Shown: one piece after another, positions 17,152 to 25,538 of the stretch | How the letters are laid out: every line of letters begins with the position of its first letter | Numbering within the stretch: the stretch's first letter is position 1 | Source: Inhella sp. | GTDB lineage: Bacteria > Pseudomonadota > Gammaproteobacteria > Burkholderiales > Burkholderiaceae_C | Assembly (NCBI RefSeq): GCF_027532025.1 | Contig: NZ_JAPZSY010000025.1 | Location: 31,204 to 95,203, forward strand | DNA length: 64,000 bases | Direction: 5' to 3' | Program-made: the position numbers and the translations under genes | The notes under the pieces: generated by a model | Told to the model about the DNA's origin: nothing | The model's input: the letters and a program-made list of their open reading frames with translations, nothing else | Databases searched by the model: none

Positions 17152-20025
17152 ATGCACCCGAACCGATTCCGCGCTGCCCCCCGCAGCCCCCGCACCACGC
17201 TGGCCGTGGCCCTGTCCCTGACCCTGGCCGGCGCCCTGGCGCCCGCCAGCGCCGCGGTCGTCATCAGCCAGTTGTACGGGGGCGGCGGCAATTCGGGCGC
17301 GCCCTTCAACGCCGACTTCGTCGAGTTGCGCAACACGGGCAGCAGCCCGGTGACGCTGACCGGCTGGTCCTTGCAGTACGCCTCGGCCACCGGCAGCTCC
17401 TGGAGCCGCTTCAACCTGAGCGGCAGCATCCCGGCGGGCGGCTTCTTTTTGGTGCAGCTGGCTGGCGGGGCCAACGGCTCGCCCCTGCCGGTGGCGCCCG
17501 ACCAAACCGGCACCGCCATCAACATGAGCGGCACCGCAGGCAAGCTGGCCTTGGTCGCCAACACCACCGCTTTGAGCGGCACCTGCCCCATCCCCAGCGC
17601 CACCGTGCTCGACTTCGTGGGCTACGGCAGCGCCAACTGCAGCGAAGGCGGCACCCCCGCCCCGGGCACGGCCAACGCCACGGGTCTGACCCGCGCCAAC
17701 GCAGGCTGCACCGACACCCAGGTCAACGGCAGCGACTTCAGCGTCGTCACGCCCGCGCCCCGCCACAGCGGAACCGCCGCCCCAGCCTGCGGCGGTGCGG
17801 TCGAACCGCCGCCTCCGCCCCCGCCCCCGCCGCCGGCCCCTCCGCCTGCCGATGCGCCGCTGGAAACCTCCATCCCCGCCGTGCAAGGCACGGGCGCCAA
17901 GAGCCCGCTGGAAGGGCAAAACGTGGCCGTGCAAGGCGTGGTCACCCGCCTGATCAGCAACGGCTTCTTCCTTCAAGACCCGGCCGGTGACGGCAACCCC
18001 GCGACGTCCGACGGCATCTTCGTGTACACCGGCAGCACCAGCTACCCCGCCGCGGTCGTGGGGAATCGCCTGCGCGTCGTCGGCCGCGTCACCGAGTTCA
18101 ACGTCGGCTCCACCAGCAACGCCCAAACCTTGGCCCGCCCCTTGACCGAGTTGACCAACCTCAGCGAGGTCAGCTTGCTGGGCACCGGCAGCGTGGTGCC
18201 CACCCCCATCACCTTGCCCCTGGGGCAAGGCGACTTGGAGCGTTACGAAGGCATGCTGGTCAGCATCTCAGGGCCGTTCACGATCAGCCAAAACGCCTTC
18301 CAGGCCCGCTACGGCCAAATCACCCTGGCCGCTGGAACGCGACTGGAGACCCCCACCAACCGCCACCGCCCCGGCAGCGCCCAAGCCTTGGCCTTGGCCC
18401 AAGCCAACGCGGCGCGGCGCCTCATCCTGGACGATGGCAGCAGCGCGCAATACCCCGCAACCACCCCTTACCTGAACGCCAGCGCCCTGCCGCGCACCGG
18501 TGACGTCCTCGTGGGCCCGTTGACCGGCGTCGTCGACTTCGGCTTGGCCACCGCCTCCAACGCCGGCCCCGCCGACTACAAGCTGCACCCCACCGTGGCC
18601 CCGCAGTTCGGCGTCGCCAACCCGCGCACGCCCTCGCCCGCGGCCGTGGGCGGCAACGTGAAGGTGGGCAGCTTCAACGTCCTGAACTACTTCACCACCT
18701 TCACCAACGGCCAGAACGTGGCCGGGCAAACGGGCCAAGGCTGCACGGTCGGCAGCAGCACCAGCGCCGGCAACTGCCGCGGGGCCGACAACGTGGCCGA
18801 GTTCGAGCGCCAACGCAGCAAGATCGTCGAAGCCCTGGCGGCCATCCATGCCGACGCCTTCGGCCTGATGGAGGTGCAAAACAACGGCACCGTGGCGCTG
18901 CAAAACCTCGTCGATGCGCTCAACGCCCGCGTGGGCGCAGGCACCTATGCCGTGGCCCCGACACCCGCGCAGGGCACCGGCACCGACGCCATCCGCACCG
19001 CCGTCATCTACAAGCCGGCGCGCATGACGGCCCTCACACCCACCAGCGACGCCAACCCCGTCCACGAGCGCCCGCCGCTGGCCCAACCCTTCGTGATGCC
19101 CAACGGCGAGCGCTTCGTGCTGGTGGTCAACCACCTCAAGAGCAAGGGCAGCTGCCCGGGCAGCAGCAGCGTCGGCAACACCGACAGCGGCGACGGCCAA
19201 GGCTGCTGGAACGCCCGGCGCGTGCAGCAAGCCCAGCGTCTGCGCAGCTTCGTGACCGAGGTGCAAACCGCCACCGGCATCCAGGACGCGCTGCTGGTGG
19301 GCGACTTCAACGCCTACGCCATGGAAGACCCGATCCACGATCTGACCAGCAACGGCTACGTGGACCTGATCGAGCGTTACGAGCCCGGGGCTTACTCGTA
19401 CGTCTTCGACGCCGCCGCGGGCCGGTTGGACCACCTCATCGCCACGCCCAGCCTCGCCGCCAAGGCCGCTGGCGCCACCCACTGGCACATCAATGCCGAC
19501 GAGGGCGAGTGGACCGACTACAACCTGGAAAACAAGGCCCCCGCCTTGTGCAGCGGCCAGACCTGCCCGCCGGACCTGTACGCCGCTGGCCCCTACCGCT
19601 CTTCCGACCACGACCCGATCGTCGCCGGCCTGAACATCTACAAGACTTTGGTGGCCGTCCCCAGCAGCACCAGCCTCACCGGCACGCCGGGCGATGACAT
19701 CCTGGTCAGCGGCGCTGGCCGCCGCACCCTGACGGGCGGCGCCGGCAACGACCAGTTCCAGTTCAGCGCCAGCTTCACCGGCGGCGCCACCCTCACCGAC
19801 TTCCAACCCGGTGCCGACACCATCCACCTGCGCGCTGTGCTGCAAGCCCTGGGCATCGCCAGCGCAACGCCCATCGCACAGGGTTACTTGAGCTGCCGCA
19901 GCAGTGGGGGCGACGCCGTCATCAGCCTCGACCCCGATGCCGCCGGACCCGCCCTGCCCCGCGCCATGCTTCTCATCAAAGGCCAGCCCTGCGCCGTGCT
20001 GCACCCCAGCAACTTCGTCTTCTGA
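17152..20025 (+). CDS. Secreted multidomain endonuclease (ExeM/NucH type)
   Basis: A 957-residue extracellular nuclease that should degrade DNA outside the cell. A Sec signal peptide (about 1-34) is followed by a lamin-tail domain (VVISQLYGGGGNSG, NADFVELRN), a Pro-run linker (about 221-235), an OB-fold region, and an endonuclease/exonuclease/phosphatase domain (about 500-825). Visible active-site blocks in that domain are SFNVLNYF, GLMEVQNNG, VGDFNAY and SSDHDPIV. The tail (about 845-957) contains one RTX-like unit, GGAGNDQF, and a TLTDFQPGADTI segment typical of type I secretion targeting. I chose ATG 17152 because it begins the signal peptide. Confidence 0.88.
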   Translation: MHPNRFRAAPRSPRTTLAVALSLTLAGALAPASAAVVISQLYGGGGNSGAPFNADFVELRNTGSSPVTLTGWSLQYASATGSSWSRFNLSGSIPAGGFFLVQLAGGANGSPLPVAPDQTGTAINMSGTAGKLALVANTTALSGTCPIPSATVLDFVGYGSANCSEGGTPAPGTANATGLTRANAGCTDTQVNGSDFSVVTPAPRHSGTAAPACGGAVEPPPPPPPPPPAPPPADAPLETSIPAVQGTGAKSPLEGQNVAVQGVVTRLISNGFFLQDPAGDGNPATSDGIFVYTGSTSYPAAVVGNRLRVVGRVTEFNVGSTSNAQTLARPLTELTNLSEVSLLGTGSVVPTPITLPLGQGDLERYEGMLVSISGPFTISQNAFQARYGQITLAAGTRLETPTNRHRPGSAQALALAQANAARRLILDDGSSAQYPATTPYLNASALPRTGDVLVGPLTGVVDFGLATASNAGPADYKLHPTVAPQFGVANPRTPSPAAVGGNVKVGSFNVLNYFTTFTNGQNVAGQTGQGCTVGSSTSAGNCRGADNVAEFERQRSKIVEALAAIHADAFGLMEVQNNGTVALQNLVDALNARVGAGTYAVAPTPAQGTGTDAIRTAVIYKPARMTALTPTSDANPVHERPPLAQPFVMPNGERFVLVVNHLKSKGSCPGSSSVGNTDSGDGQGCWNARRVQQAQRLRSFVTEVQTATGIQDALLVGDFNAYAMEDPIHDLTSNGYVDLIERYEPGAYSYVFDAAAGRLDHLIATPSLAAKAAGATHWHINADEGEWTDYNLENKAPALCSGQTCPPDLYAAGPYRSSDHDPIVAGLNIYKTLVAVPSSTSLTGTPGDDILVSGAGRRTLTGGAGNDQFQFSASFTGGATLTDFQPGADTIHLRAVLQALGIASATPIAQGYLSCRSSGGDAVISLDPDAAGPALPRAMLLIKGQPCAVLHPSNFVF

Positions 20026-20045
20026 ACGCACCGAGACCCAGCACC

Positions 20046-20552
20046 ATGTCCCTCCTGAAAACCCTCTTGGCCGCCCTCGTCCTGACCCTGGCGAGCGCGA
20101 GCGCCCAAGCCGAAGCCATCTACCGCTTCAACGGCGGCGCCGACTCCGGCAGCTTGACCGGCAGCAGCTACGAAGGCGAGTTCCGCTTCGACGACGTGGC
20201 CGCCGATTTCGACGGCTGGACCCTGCTCACCGACTTTCGGTTCATGGGCTTCGGCCTGGACCTCGGCCTGAGTGACGCCGACCCCACCGCCACGCCCGTG
20301 GCCTGGTTCGCGGCAGGGCAGTTTCTGGGCATCGACTACCGGTCCATCGGCGGTTCGGCCATGCCCAGTGTGACGCTGATGGCCGGCTTCTTCGACCTCA
20401 GCGAGGCCTACCTCGCCTACGGCAACGCCGCCGGCGTGGACGGCTTTGGTGGCCTGAACTTCCAACGCCTGACGGCCGAGGTGCCCGAACCCACCACCGC
20501 CGGTCTGCTGCTGCTCGGCCTGCTGGGCCTGGCCCAGCGCCGCCGCCGCTGA
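20046..20552 (+). CDS. PEP-CTERM sorting domain protein
   Basis: A 168-residue exported protein with a signal peptide (about 1-22, ending ASAQAEA) and a C-terminal PEP-CTERM signal. The signal consists of VPEPTTAG, a hydrophobic helix LLLLGLLGLA and the basic end QRRRR. Such tails are recognised and cleaved by exosortase (EpsH/XrtA) in exopolysaccharide-producing Gram-negatives. The middle domain is unrecognised. It follows the secreted nuclease by 20 nt. No exosortase gene is in the window. Confidence 0.85.
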   Translation: MSLLKTLLAALVLTLASASAQAEAIYRFNGGADSGSLTGSSYEGEFRFDDVAADFDGWTLLTDFRFMGFGLDLGLSDADPTATPVAWFAAGQFLGIDYRSIGGSAMPSVTLMAGFFDLSEAYLAYGNAAGVDGFGGLNFQRLTAEVPEPTTAGLLLLGLLGLAQRRRR

Positions 20553-20581
20553 AACACACCCGTCGCGGCCCAGGCGCGGTG

Positions 20582-20587
20582 CATAAT
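20582..20587 (+). promoter_or_regulatory. -10-like box for tRNA-Gly
   Basis: CATAAT lies 12 nt before the tRNA 5' end and is followed by a GC-only discriminator (CCGCGCCC). No convincing -35 is visible at 16-18 nt upstream. Confidence 0.35.
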
Positions 20588-20599
20588 CCGCGCCCTGCT

Positions 20600-20673
20600 G
20601 CGGGTGTAGTTCAATGGTAGAACGGCAGCTTCCCAAGCTTCATACGAGGGTTCGATTCCCTTCACCCGCTCCA
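20600..20673 (+). tRNA. tRNA-Gly (anticodon CCC)
   Basis: The 74-nt cloverleaf has a 7-bp acceptor stem GCGGGTG/CACCCGC, discriminator T and encoded CCA. The D-arm is GTTC-AATGGTA-GAAC. The anticodon loop is TTCCCAA, with CCC at 20632-20634. The T-arm GAGGG-TTCGATT-CCCTT is also complete. The sequence is very close to E. coli glyU. The anticodon stem GCAGC/GCTTC contains one C-U mismatch at pair 28-42. Confidence 0.97.
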
Positions 20674-20721
20674 GACCCCTTCACAGCCAGAACCGGCTGG
20701 CCCCTTGAAGCCCGACCCACC

Positions 20722-20739
20722 ACGCCGCATCAGCGGCGT
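20722..20739. terminator. Hairpin between the tRNA and the convergent hydrolase gene
   Basis: A perfect 7-bp stem, ACGCCGC/GCGGCGT, with loop ATCA is followed on the + strand by TGTCGTTTC. The T-content is weak, so termination is plausible but uncertain. Confidence 0.35.
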
Positions 20740-20799
20740 TGTCGTTTCTGAAGCAAGTGGCACGCGAGGGCAGCGGCCGGGGGACGCGCCAGCCGCGAG

Positions 20800-21771
20800 T
20801 CACCGCCGTGCGCGCAGCGCCGGCACGGCCGCTTCCAACTCGTCGAACCAGCTCGGCCACAGGCGTTCGCCCACGTGGCGGGCGAAGGGGGCGAAGTGCC
20901 CCACGCGGCGCTGACCAATGTCGCGCGGGTGCAAGCGGCGCATTTCCGCGCGACCGGGCGCACTCGCGAAGGCGTCCACCAAGGCTTGCACGGCCCGCTC
21001 GGGCCCGAAGACCCAGTCGTCGCTGATGCACCAGAAGTGCGCCACGCCGCGCCAGTCGCGGGTGCACAGGCGTTGGGCCATGTCGGGGTCACCCAGGTAA
21101 TAGTTGGGCAACTGCCCCCAACGCGACCAATCCAGCGCCGCGTCGGCGGGCAGGTCCTCGCCACCGCCCAACGCCACGCCGGGCAGGCGCCCCGTCCAGC
21201 ACACCCAAGCGGGCACATAGCGGCGAAAGAAAAACCGCGCGCCCCAACGCTGATGGGCCGAGGGCCAGTGCTCGAAGTAGGGCAACTGCGCCCCCACGCA
21301 CAGCGCGGCGTCGACGCCCGCCAGCGACGGTTGCAGGGGCAAGGCATGGCCACCGAGGGAGTGACCCACCCACACCACCGGCACCCCAGCCACGCGCGCC
21401 CGCGCCTGCACGGCGTCCAACGCCAGCGGCAGGTCGCGCAGCATCCACGACCGCATGCTCGCGCCCTCGGCCATCGCCGCGCGGGAGTCGGCCAAGCCGG
21501 CGTAGTCCAGGGTCAGGACGGCGTAGCCCCGGGCGGCCATCCAACGCGCCAGAGCCGCGTAAAAGCGCTGCGGAACACCCGTGGCCGGGGCGATGAGGGC
21601 GGCCGCCCGCCAAGCACGCCGCGGCTCGAACCAGCGCAGGGCCAGGTGGTGTTGTCCCCCCACGGGCAGCCATGCGGGCACCTCATCGTGCAGGGCATCG
21701 TCTTCCAAGCCCAGGCTGGCATGCAGTTGGACCAGGTTGGGCGACTGGGGCGCGGTCAACAGGGCAGACAT
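20800..21771 (-). CDS. Alpha/beta-fold hydrolase
   Basis: A 323-residue cytoplasmic serine hydrolase of the COG4757-like group. The nucleophile elbow GHSLGG lies at about 136-141 in VVWVGHSLGGHALPL. It is preceded by a Y-A-VLTLDYAG strand and followed by a late His in VGHFAPF near residue 291. There is no signal peptide. The substrate is unknown. It is divergent from a LysR regulator across 72 nt, which makes regulation by that protein likely by the usual LysR arrangement. Confidence 0.8.
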   Translation of the reverse strand: MSALLTAPQSPNLVQLHASLGLEDDALHDEVPAWLPVGGQHHLALRWFEPRRAWRAAALIAPATGVPQRFYAALARWMAARGYAVLTLDYAGLADSRAAMAEGASMRSWMLRDLPLALDAVQARARVAGVPVVWVGHSLGGHALPLQPSLAGVDAALCVGAQLPYFEHWPSAHQRWGARFFFRRYVPAWVCWTGRLPGVALGGGEDLPADAALDWSRWGQLPNYYLGDPDMAQRLCTRDWRGVAHFWCISDDWVFGPERAVQALVDAFASAPGRAEMRRLHPRDIGQRRVGHFAPFARHVGERLWPSWFDELEAAVPALRARR

Positions 21772-21813
21772 CGGGGCAACTCCGGCAAAAACATCGAGGA
21801 GCCCATGCTAGAA

Positions 21814-21832
21814 AGTCAATGTTTTGTTGACT
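21814..21832. promoter_or_regulatory. Inverted repeat in the hydrolase/lysR divergent region
   Basis: AGTCAA-N7-TTGACT is a perfect 6-bp dyad between two divergent genes, 12 nt before the LysR start codon. It is a candidate operator for the LysR protein. TTGACT also resembles a -35 element on either strand. Confidence 0.5.
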
Positions 21833-21843
21833 AGAACAGAGAA

Positions 21844-22812
21844 ATGGCACACACCGGTTCTAAAACCTCACCAATGGCCGCAGGCCTGTCGCAGTTTCGG
21901 CCGCAGCTCGGGCTGGACGCCAATGCGCTGGAGCTGTTTGCCCGGGTGGTGCAAGCCGGCAGCTTTGCGCAAGCGGCCCGGCAATTGGGGCTGACGCGCG
22001 CGGCGGTGAGCCGCCGCATGGCCAGCATCGAGGCGCAAGCCGGGCACAAATTGCTGGCGCGCACCACGCGTTCGCTGGGGCTGACGGAGCCGGGTCGGCG
22101 CCTGGCGCAGCGGGCCAAGGCGGTTTTGGACGCCAGCGAGGCCGCCCGCGCCGCGCTGCGGGCATCGGGTGCGGCGTTGGCGGGCCGCCTGAGGCTGACC
22201 GCCGTGCCCAGCTTTGGCCGCGCCGTGTTGGTGCCCTTGCTGGCGGCGTTCCAGCGCGAGCATCCCGGGGTTCAGTTCGAGCTGCTGTTCACCGATCGCC
22301 GCGTGGACTTGCTCAGCGAAGGGGTGGACGTGGCGTTTCGCATCACGCACCAGCCGCCCGAAGACTGGGTGGCGGAGCGCCTGATGCCCCTGCGCGTGGG
22401 CGCCTACTCCGCCCCCGAAGCGACCGGCCCCTGGGACAGCCCCGAATCCCTGGCGAGCCGAACCCTGCTCGTGCTGGGACAAGCCCGCGACGAACTCCCC
22501 CTGGCCTGGCAGGCCGCCGACGGGCGCCGCTTGGCGCAGGTCTTGGAAGGCCGGCTGTGCACCTTCAGCGTGGACCTGGACAGCCTGGTGGGCTTGGCGC
22601 GTGCTGGCTTTGGCGTGGTGCTGGCCCCCGACTACTGCGTGGCCCACGACGTGCAAGCCGGCACCCTGGTGAACCGCCTGCCCGCCTGGCACCTGCCTTT
22701 GGCCGAGGGCAGTGAGCTCATGGCCCTGACCCTGCCGCACCCCTTGGTGAGCGAAGCCGCGCGGGCGCTGGTGCGTTTTGCACGTCAGCGGCTGGCCCCC
22801 TCCTCGGGTTGA
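21844..22812 (+). CDS. LysR-family transcriptional regulator
   Basis: The 322-residue protein has the N-terminal winged helix-turn-helix of LysR regulators (about 20-80: LELFARVVQAGSFAQAARQ, LTRAAVSRRMASIEAQAG). A C-terminal periplasmic-binding-like effector domain follows, with GRLRLTAVPSFGRAVLVPLL and EHPGVQFELLFTDRRVDL. This is the CrgA-like branch, whose members often act on the adjacent divergent gene. That gene here encodes the alpha/beta hydrolase. The effector is unknown. Confidence 0.92.
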   Translation: MAHTGSKTSPMAAGLSQFRPQLGLDANALELFARVVQAGSFAQAARQLGLTRAAVSRRMASIEAQAGHKLLARTTRSLGLTEPGRRLAQRAKAVLDASEAARAALRASGAALAGRLRLTAVPSFGRAVLVPLLAAFQREHPGVQFELLFTDRRVDLLSEGVDVAFRITHQPPEDWVAERLMPLRVGAYSAPEATGPWDSPESLASRTLLVLGQARDELPLAWQAADGRRLAQVLEGRLCTFSVDLDSLVGLARAGFGVVLAPDYCVAHDVQAGTLVNRLPAWHLPLAEGSELMALTLPHPLVSEAARALVRFARQRLAPSSG

Positions 22813-22996
22813 GAGGGGAGCCCCTCCATGGGGCATGCCGCGCTCGCTCCGGCCGGCGCAAGACGCGCCGCATGCCCAGCCTGGTCCACCTGTTTCGTCC
22901 GGCCACCCCTTCGCCATGCAACCTCTCGGGAGCGCCCATGGTGGTTGGAACCTGGACGTGCATGCGGCGTGAAGCGGTCAACTGCCGTTCTCAGGC

Positions 22997-23851
22997 TCAG
23001 TGCAGCAACGCATCCACGTCCTGACCCGGGTCGCCTGCGGCCAGCAGGCGATCTCGCAGGTCGTCCAGGTCCAGGTGCATGTGCGCCACCAATTCAGGCA
23101 CGGCCTGCTGCAGGGCCTCCACGGGGTCCAGCCCTTTCACCGCGGCATCGGCCAACACCTCGGCCAAGTGCAACACGGCCGCCATGCGAGAGAACGGGCG
23201 CCGCTCCAGCGGTTCGCTCGCATCCGTGAAGGCTCTCACCATCTCGTTGGGGAAGTGCCAATGCGCCGCCAGCGAGGCCGTGACGTGCGCATGGGTGCAG
23301 CCAAATCGATGTTGCTCGAGCGAGTAGCGGCTGCCCGGCTCACCGGCCAGGCGCTCAACCTCGGCCACTTGCTCGGGCGCGCTCAAGGCCATCAACAACT
23401 GACCGGTACGCAGCATCATGCCGGCCACGAACACTTCGTCGGCCTCCAAACGCACCAACTTGCCCAGGATGCGCGCGTAGGTGGCGGTGATGGCCGCGTG
23501 CCGCCAAACGTGGCGGCGATCCAAGCCCTGGACCTCGGGGAAGCGTCCGCTGATGGCGGCAGCCATGCTCAGGTTGCGCAGCATGGTCAGGCCCAAGGCG
23601 TTGGCGGCGTCCATGAGGGTGGACACGTTGTGCGATGGATTGAAGCGCGCGCTGTTGGCCAGGCGCAGCACGCGTGCGCTGAGCGTGGGGTCCTTTTCGA
23701 TGAGATCGGCCAGGGCCCGCAGGCTGACGTTGGGATCGTCGAAGCTCTTGATCAAGCGCGCCGCCACCTCGGGCATCGGCCGCAACTGCGCGTGGTTGGC
23801 AAAGAAGGTCTCCGCGCTGGGCGGAATGGCAAGGGGTTGGGCGAGCGTCAT
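22997..23851 (-). CDS. HDOD domain protein
   Basis: A 284-residue cytoplasmic protein made of one HDOD domain (about 20-220), a degenerate relative of HD hydrolases found in signalling proteins. Typical segments are LRPMPEVAARLIKSFDD, LADLIEKDPTLSARVLRLANS and DAANALGLTMLRNLSMA. In the family the domain usually lacks full metal-binding HD catalysis. It is a lone gene transcribed towards the LysR gene, with a 184-nt region of no recognisable content between their stops. Confidence 0.88.
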   Translation of the reverse strand: MTLAQPLAIPPSAETFFANHAQLRPMPEVAARLIKSFDDPNVSLRALADLIEKDPTLSARVLRLANSARFNPSHNVSTLMDAANALGLTMLRNLSMAAAISGRFPEVQGLDRRHVWRHAAITATYARILGKLVRLEADEVFVAGMMLRTGQLLMALSAPEQVAEVERLAGEPGSRYSLEQHRFGCTHAHVTASLAAHWHFPNEMVRAFTDASEPLERRPFSRMAAVLHLAEVLADAAVKGLDPVEALQQAVPELVAHMHLDLDDLRDRLLAAGDPGQDVDALLH

Positions 23852-23885
23852 GTCGGGTCCTTTCGTGCGCCGACGCTACCGCAAC

Positions 23886-24800
23886 TCAGCCGCGCGGCCT
23901 GCGCAATTCGTCGCGCAATCGGTCGAGGCCAACCCGAGTCTCGGGGGCCACCGCCACGCGTGGCGCCGGCTTGATGGCGTGCCCCACGACGAACTCCAAG
24001 GTCAGCGCCAGGCGGCCGTCCGCGCCCGTCAAATGCGCCGCCATGGCGTCCCGCCAGCGCTGGCGCCAGCGTGGCGTACGGAGCCCCTTGTGGCGGTCGG
24101 CGTGCACATTGCCCCCCAAGGCCGCCAAGTCGCGCCACAGCGCATCGGCATCGGGCCAAGTCAGGGTCAAGCGTTCCTGGTCCATCACCGGCTCGGCGAA
24201 CCCGGCCTCGACCAACAGGTCCCCGATGTCGTGCAGGTCCACCCAAGCGGGCGTGACCGGGCCCCAGCCCTCGGCGTTGTAGGCGCGGCGCAACTCCAGC
24301 AGGCTGTCGGGGCCCCAGCAGGAGAACAGCACGAAGCCGTCCACCGCGAGCGCCCGGTGCCAAGTGGCCAGGGCGGCTCTCAGGTTCGCCGCGCCGTGCA
24401 AGCCCAAGTTGGCCCACAGCAACTGCGCCTGCCCCTCGGGCAAAGCCTGAGGGGCCACCACCGTGGCAAGCGGCGCGCGCCAAGGCTGCCACCAAGCCGG
24501 ACGCAGGCGGCGTGCCGCATCGGCATGCGCCTCCACCCAACTGTGTTGGGCCTCGGGGTAGCGACGGCGCAAGGCCGCATCGCCACCGCCCCACAGCGGT
24601 TGCCATTGCACGATCCGATGCACCGCCAGCTTGATCCAATCCAGCCGCTCGGCCATGCGCTCGGCCAGTTGGGCGTGCAGCCAAGGCGTTTCTCCCAGGG
24701 CCTGCCAGCGCCGCGCTTGCCGAGCCAGGGCCTGCGGGTGCAAGCGAGTCGCGCTCAGCAACGCGGGGTCGGCATCGGAAAACGGCGCAAGGATGGACAT
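23886..24800 (-). CDS. BioC-like methyltransferase, degenerate SAM motif
   Basis: The 304-residue protein matches BioC-type class I methyltransferases in its C-terminal two thirds. Matching segments are LLWANLGLHGAANLRAALAT, a motif-IV-like core, ALAVDGFVLFSCWGPDSL, and WVDLHDIGDLLVEAGFAEPV. The usual glycine-rich motif I (VLDLGCGxG) is not visible; the equivalent stretch reads QWQPLWGGGDAALRRR. It may have lost or changed SAM binding. I chose ATG 24800; an earlier start at 24824 would overlap the comF coding start. It is divergent from comF, a pairing common in Betaproteobacteria. Confidence 0.7.
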   Translation of the reverse strand: MSILAPFSDADPALLSATRLHPQALARQARRWQALGETPWLHAQLAERMAERLDWIKLAVHRIVQWQPLWGGGDAALRRRYPEAQHSWVEAHADAARRLRPAWWQPWRAPLATVVAPQALPEGQAQLLWANLGLHGAANLRAALATWHRALAVDGFVLFSCWGPDSLLELRRAYNAEGWGPVTPAWVDLHDIGDLLVEAGFAEPVMDQERLTLTWPDADALWRDLAALGGNVHADRHKGLRTPRWRQRWRDAMAAHLTGADGRLALTLEFVVGHAIKPAPRVAVAPETRVGLDRLRDELRRPRG

Positions 24801-24822
24801 GGCAACGCAGTATCGTGCCGCC

Positions 24823-25530
24823 ATGCTGCGCGCCGTGCTCGACCCCCGCCGGTGGCCCTTGCCTGGGGGCTGTCAGATCTGCCTGGCCTGGGGGCAAGAC
24901 CGGCTGTGCCGGGACTGCGTGACCCGCTTTGCGCCGGCGCTGGACCGCTGCCCACGGTGCGCCTTGGTCCTGCGTGCCGGCGCCTGCCCCGACTGCCTGC
25001 GCGAGCCGCTGCCGCTGGACGCCACCGTGGCCGCGGTGGACTACGGCGCGCCCTGGGACGGCCTGGTGCATGGCCTGAAGTACCACGCCCGGCTGAGCGC
25101 CGGCATGGCGCTGGCCGACTTGCTGGCTGCCGCCGTGCGGCGTTCCGGGGTCGCCATGGACGGCGTGCAGTTGCTGCCGGTGCCGCTGCACCCCCAGCGC
25201 TTGGCCGAGCGCGGGCACAACCAAGCGCACGAGATCGCCCGCCACCTGTCGCGCGCCTTGGGTCTGCGCCTGCCATCGCCGCTCGTGCAGCGCCTGGCCG
25301 ACACGCCGTCGCAGGCACTGGCGCCCGATCGGCAAACCCGGCAACAGCGCCTGCGGGAGGCCTTCGCGCTGCGCGCCGGCGCTTCCGTGGCCGGACAACA
25401 TTGGGCATTGGTGGACGACGTGATGACGACTGGTGCGACGATGTCGGCTTTGGCCGCGCTGCTCCGGCGCCACGGCGCCGCGTCGGTCCAGGCATGGTGC
25501 GTGGCGCGCACCCCGCGTCCGACCGACTGA
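24823..25530 (+). CDS. comF: ComF-family phosphoribosyltransferase-like protein
   Basis: ComF proteins assist uptake of transforming DNA at the inner membrane. The 235-residue product has an N-terminal zinc-finger region with paired cysteines (CQICLAWGQDRLCRDC and CPRC...CPDC). A C-terminal phosphoribosyltransferase fold follows, with the PRPP loop LVDDVMTTGATMSAL. An in-frame ATG at 24799 would add eight residues. It ends 8 nt before trmL. Confidence 0.9.
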   Translation: MLRAVLDPRRWPLPGGCQICLAWGQDRLCRDCVTRFAPALDRCPRCALVLRAGACPDCLREPLPLDATVAAVDYGAPWDGLVHGLKYHARLSAGMALADLLAAAVRRSGVAMDGVQLLPVPLHPQRLAERGHNQAHEIARHLSRALGLRLPSPLVQRLADTPSQALAPDRQTRQQRLREAFALRAGASVAGQHWALVDDVMTTGATMSALAALLRRHGAASVQAWCVARTPRPTD

Positions 25531-25538
25531 CCCTCCGC

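Noticed and set aside
16915..18228. Upstream extension of the FtsX-like permease frame
   Set aside because: This 438-codon extension is antisense to the secreted nuclease and lacks any domain. ATG 16914 starts a normal membrane helix.
22798..22834. Possible degenerate relatives of the fliP-fliQ repeat here and at 43570-43600 (minus strand)
   Set aside because: They share only short blocks such as CCCTCCTC and GGCTCGGGGCGGCC. By eye the similarity is too low to separate from GC-rich background.
22813..22996. Small open frames in the gap after the LysR gene
   Set aside because: They have no ribosome site, no recognisable motif and low-complexity composition. I see nothing reliable in this 184-nt stretch.
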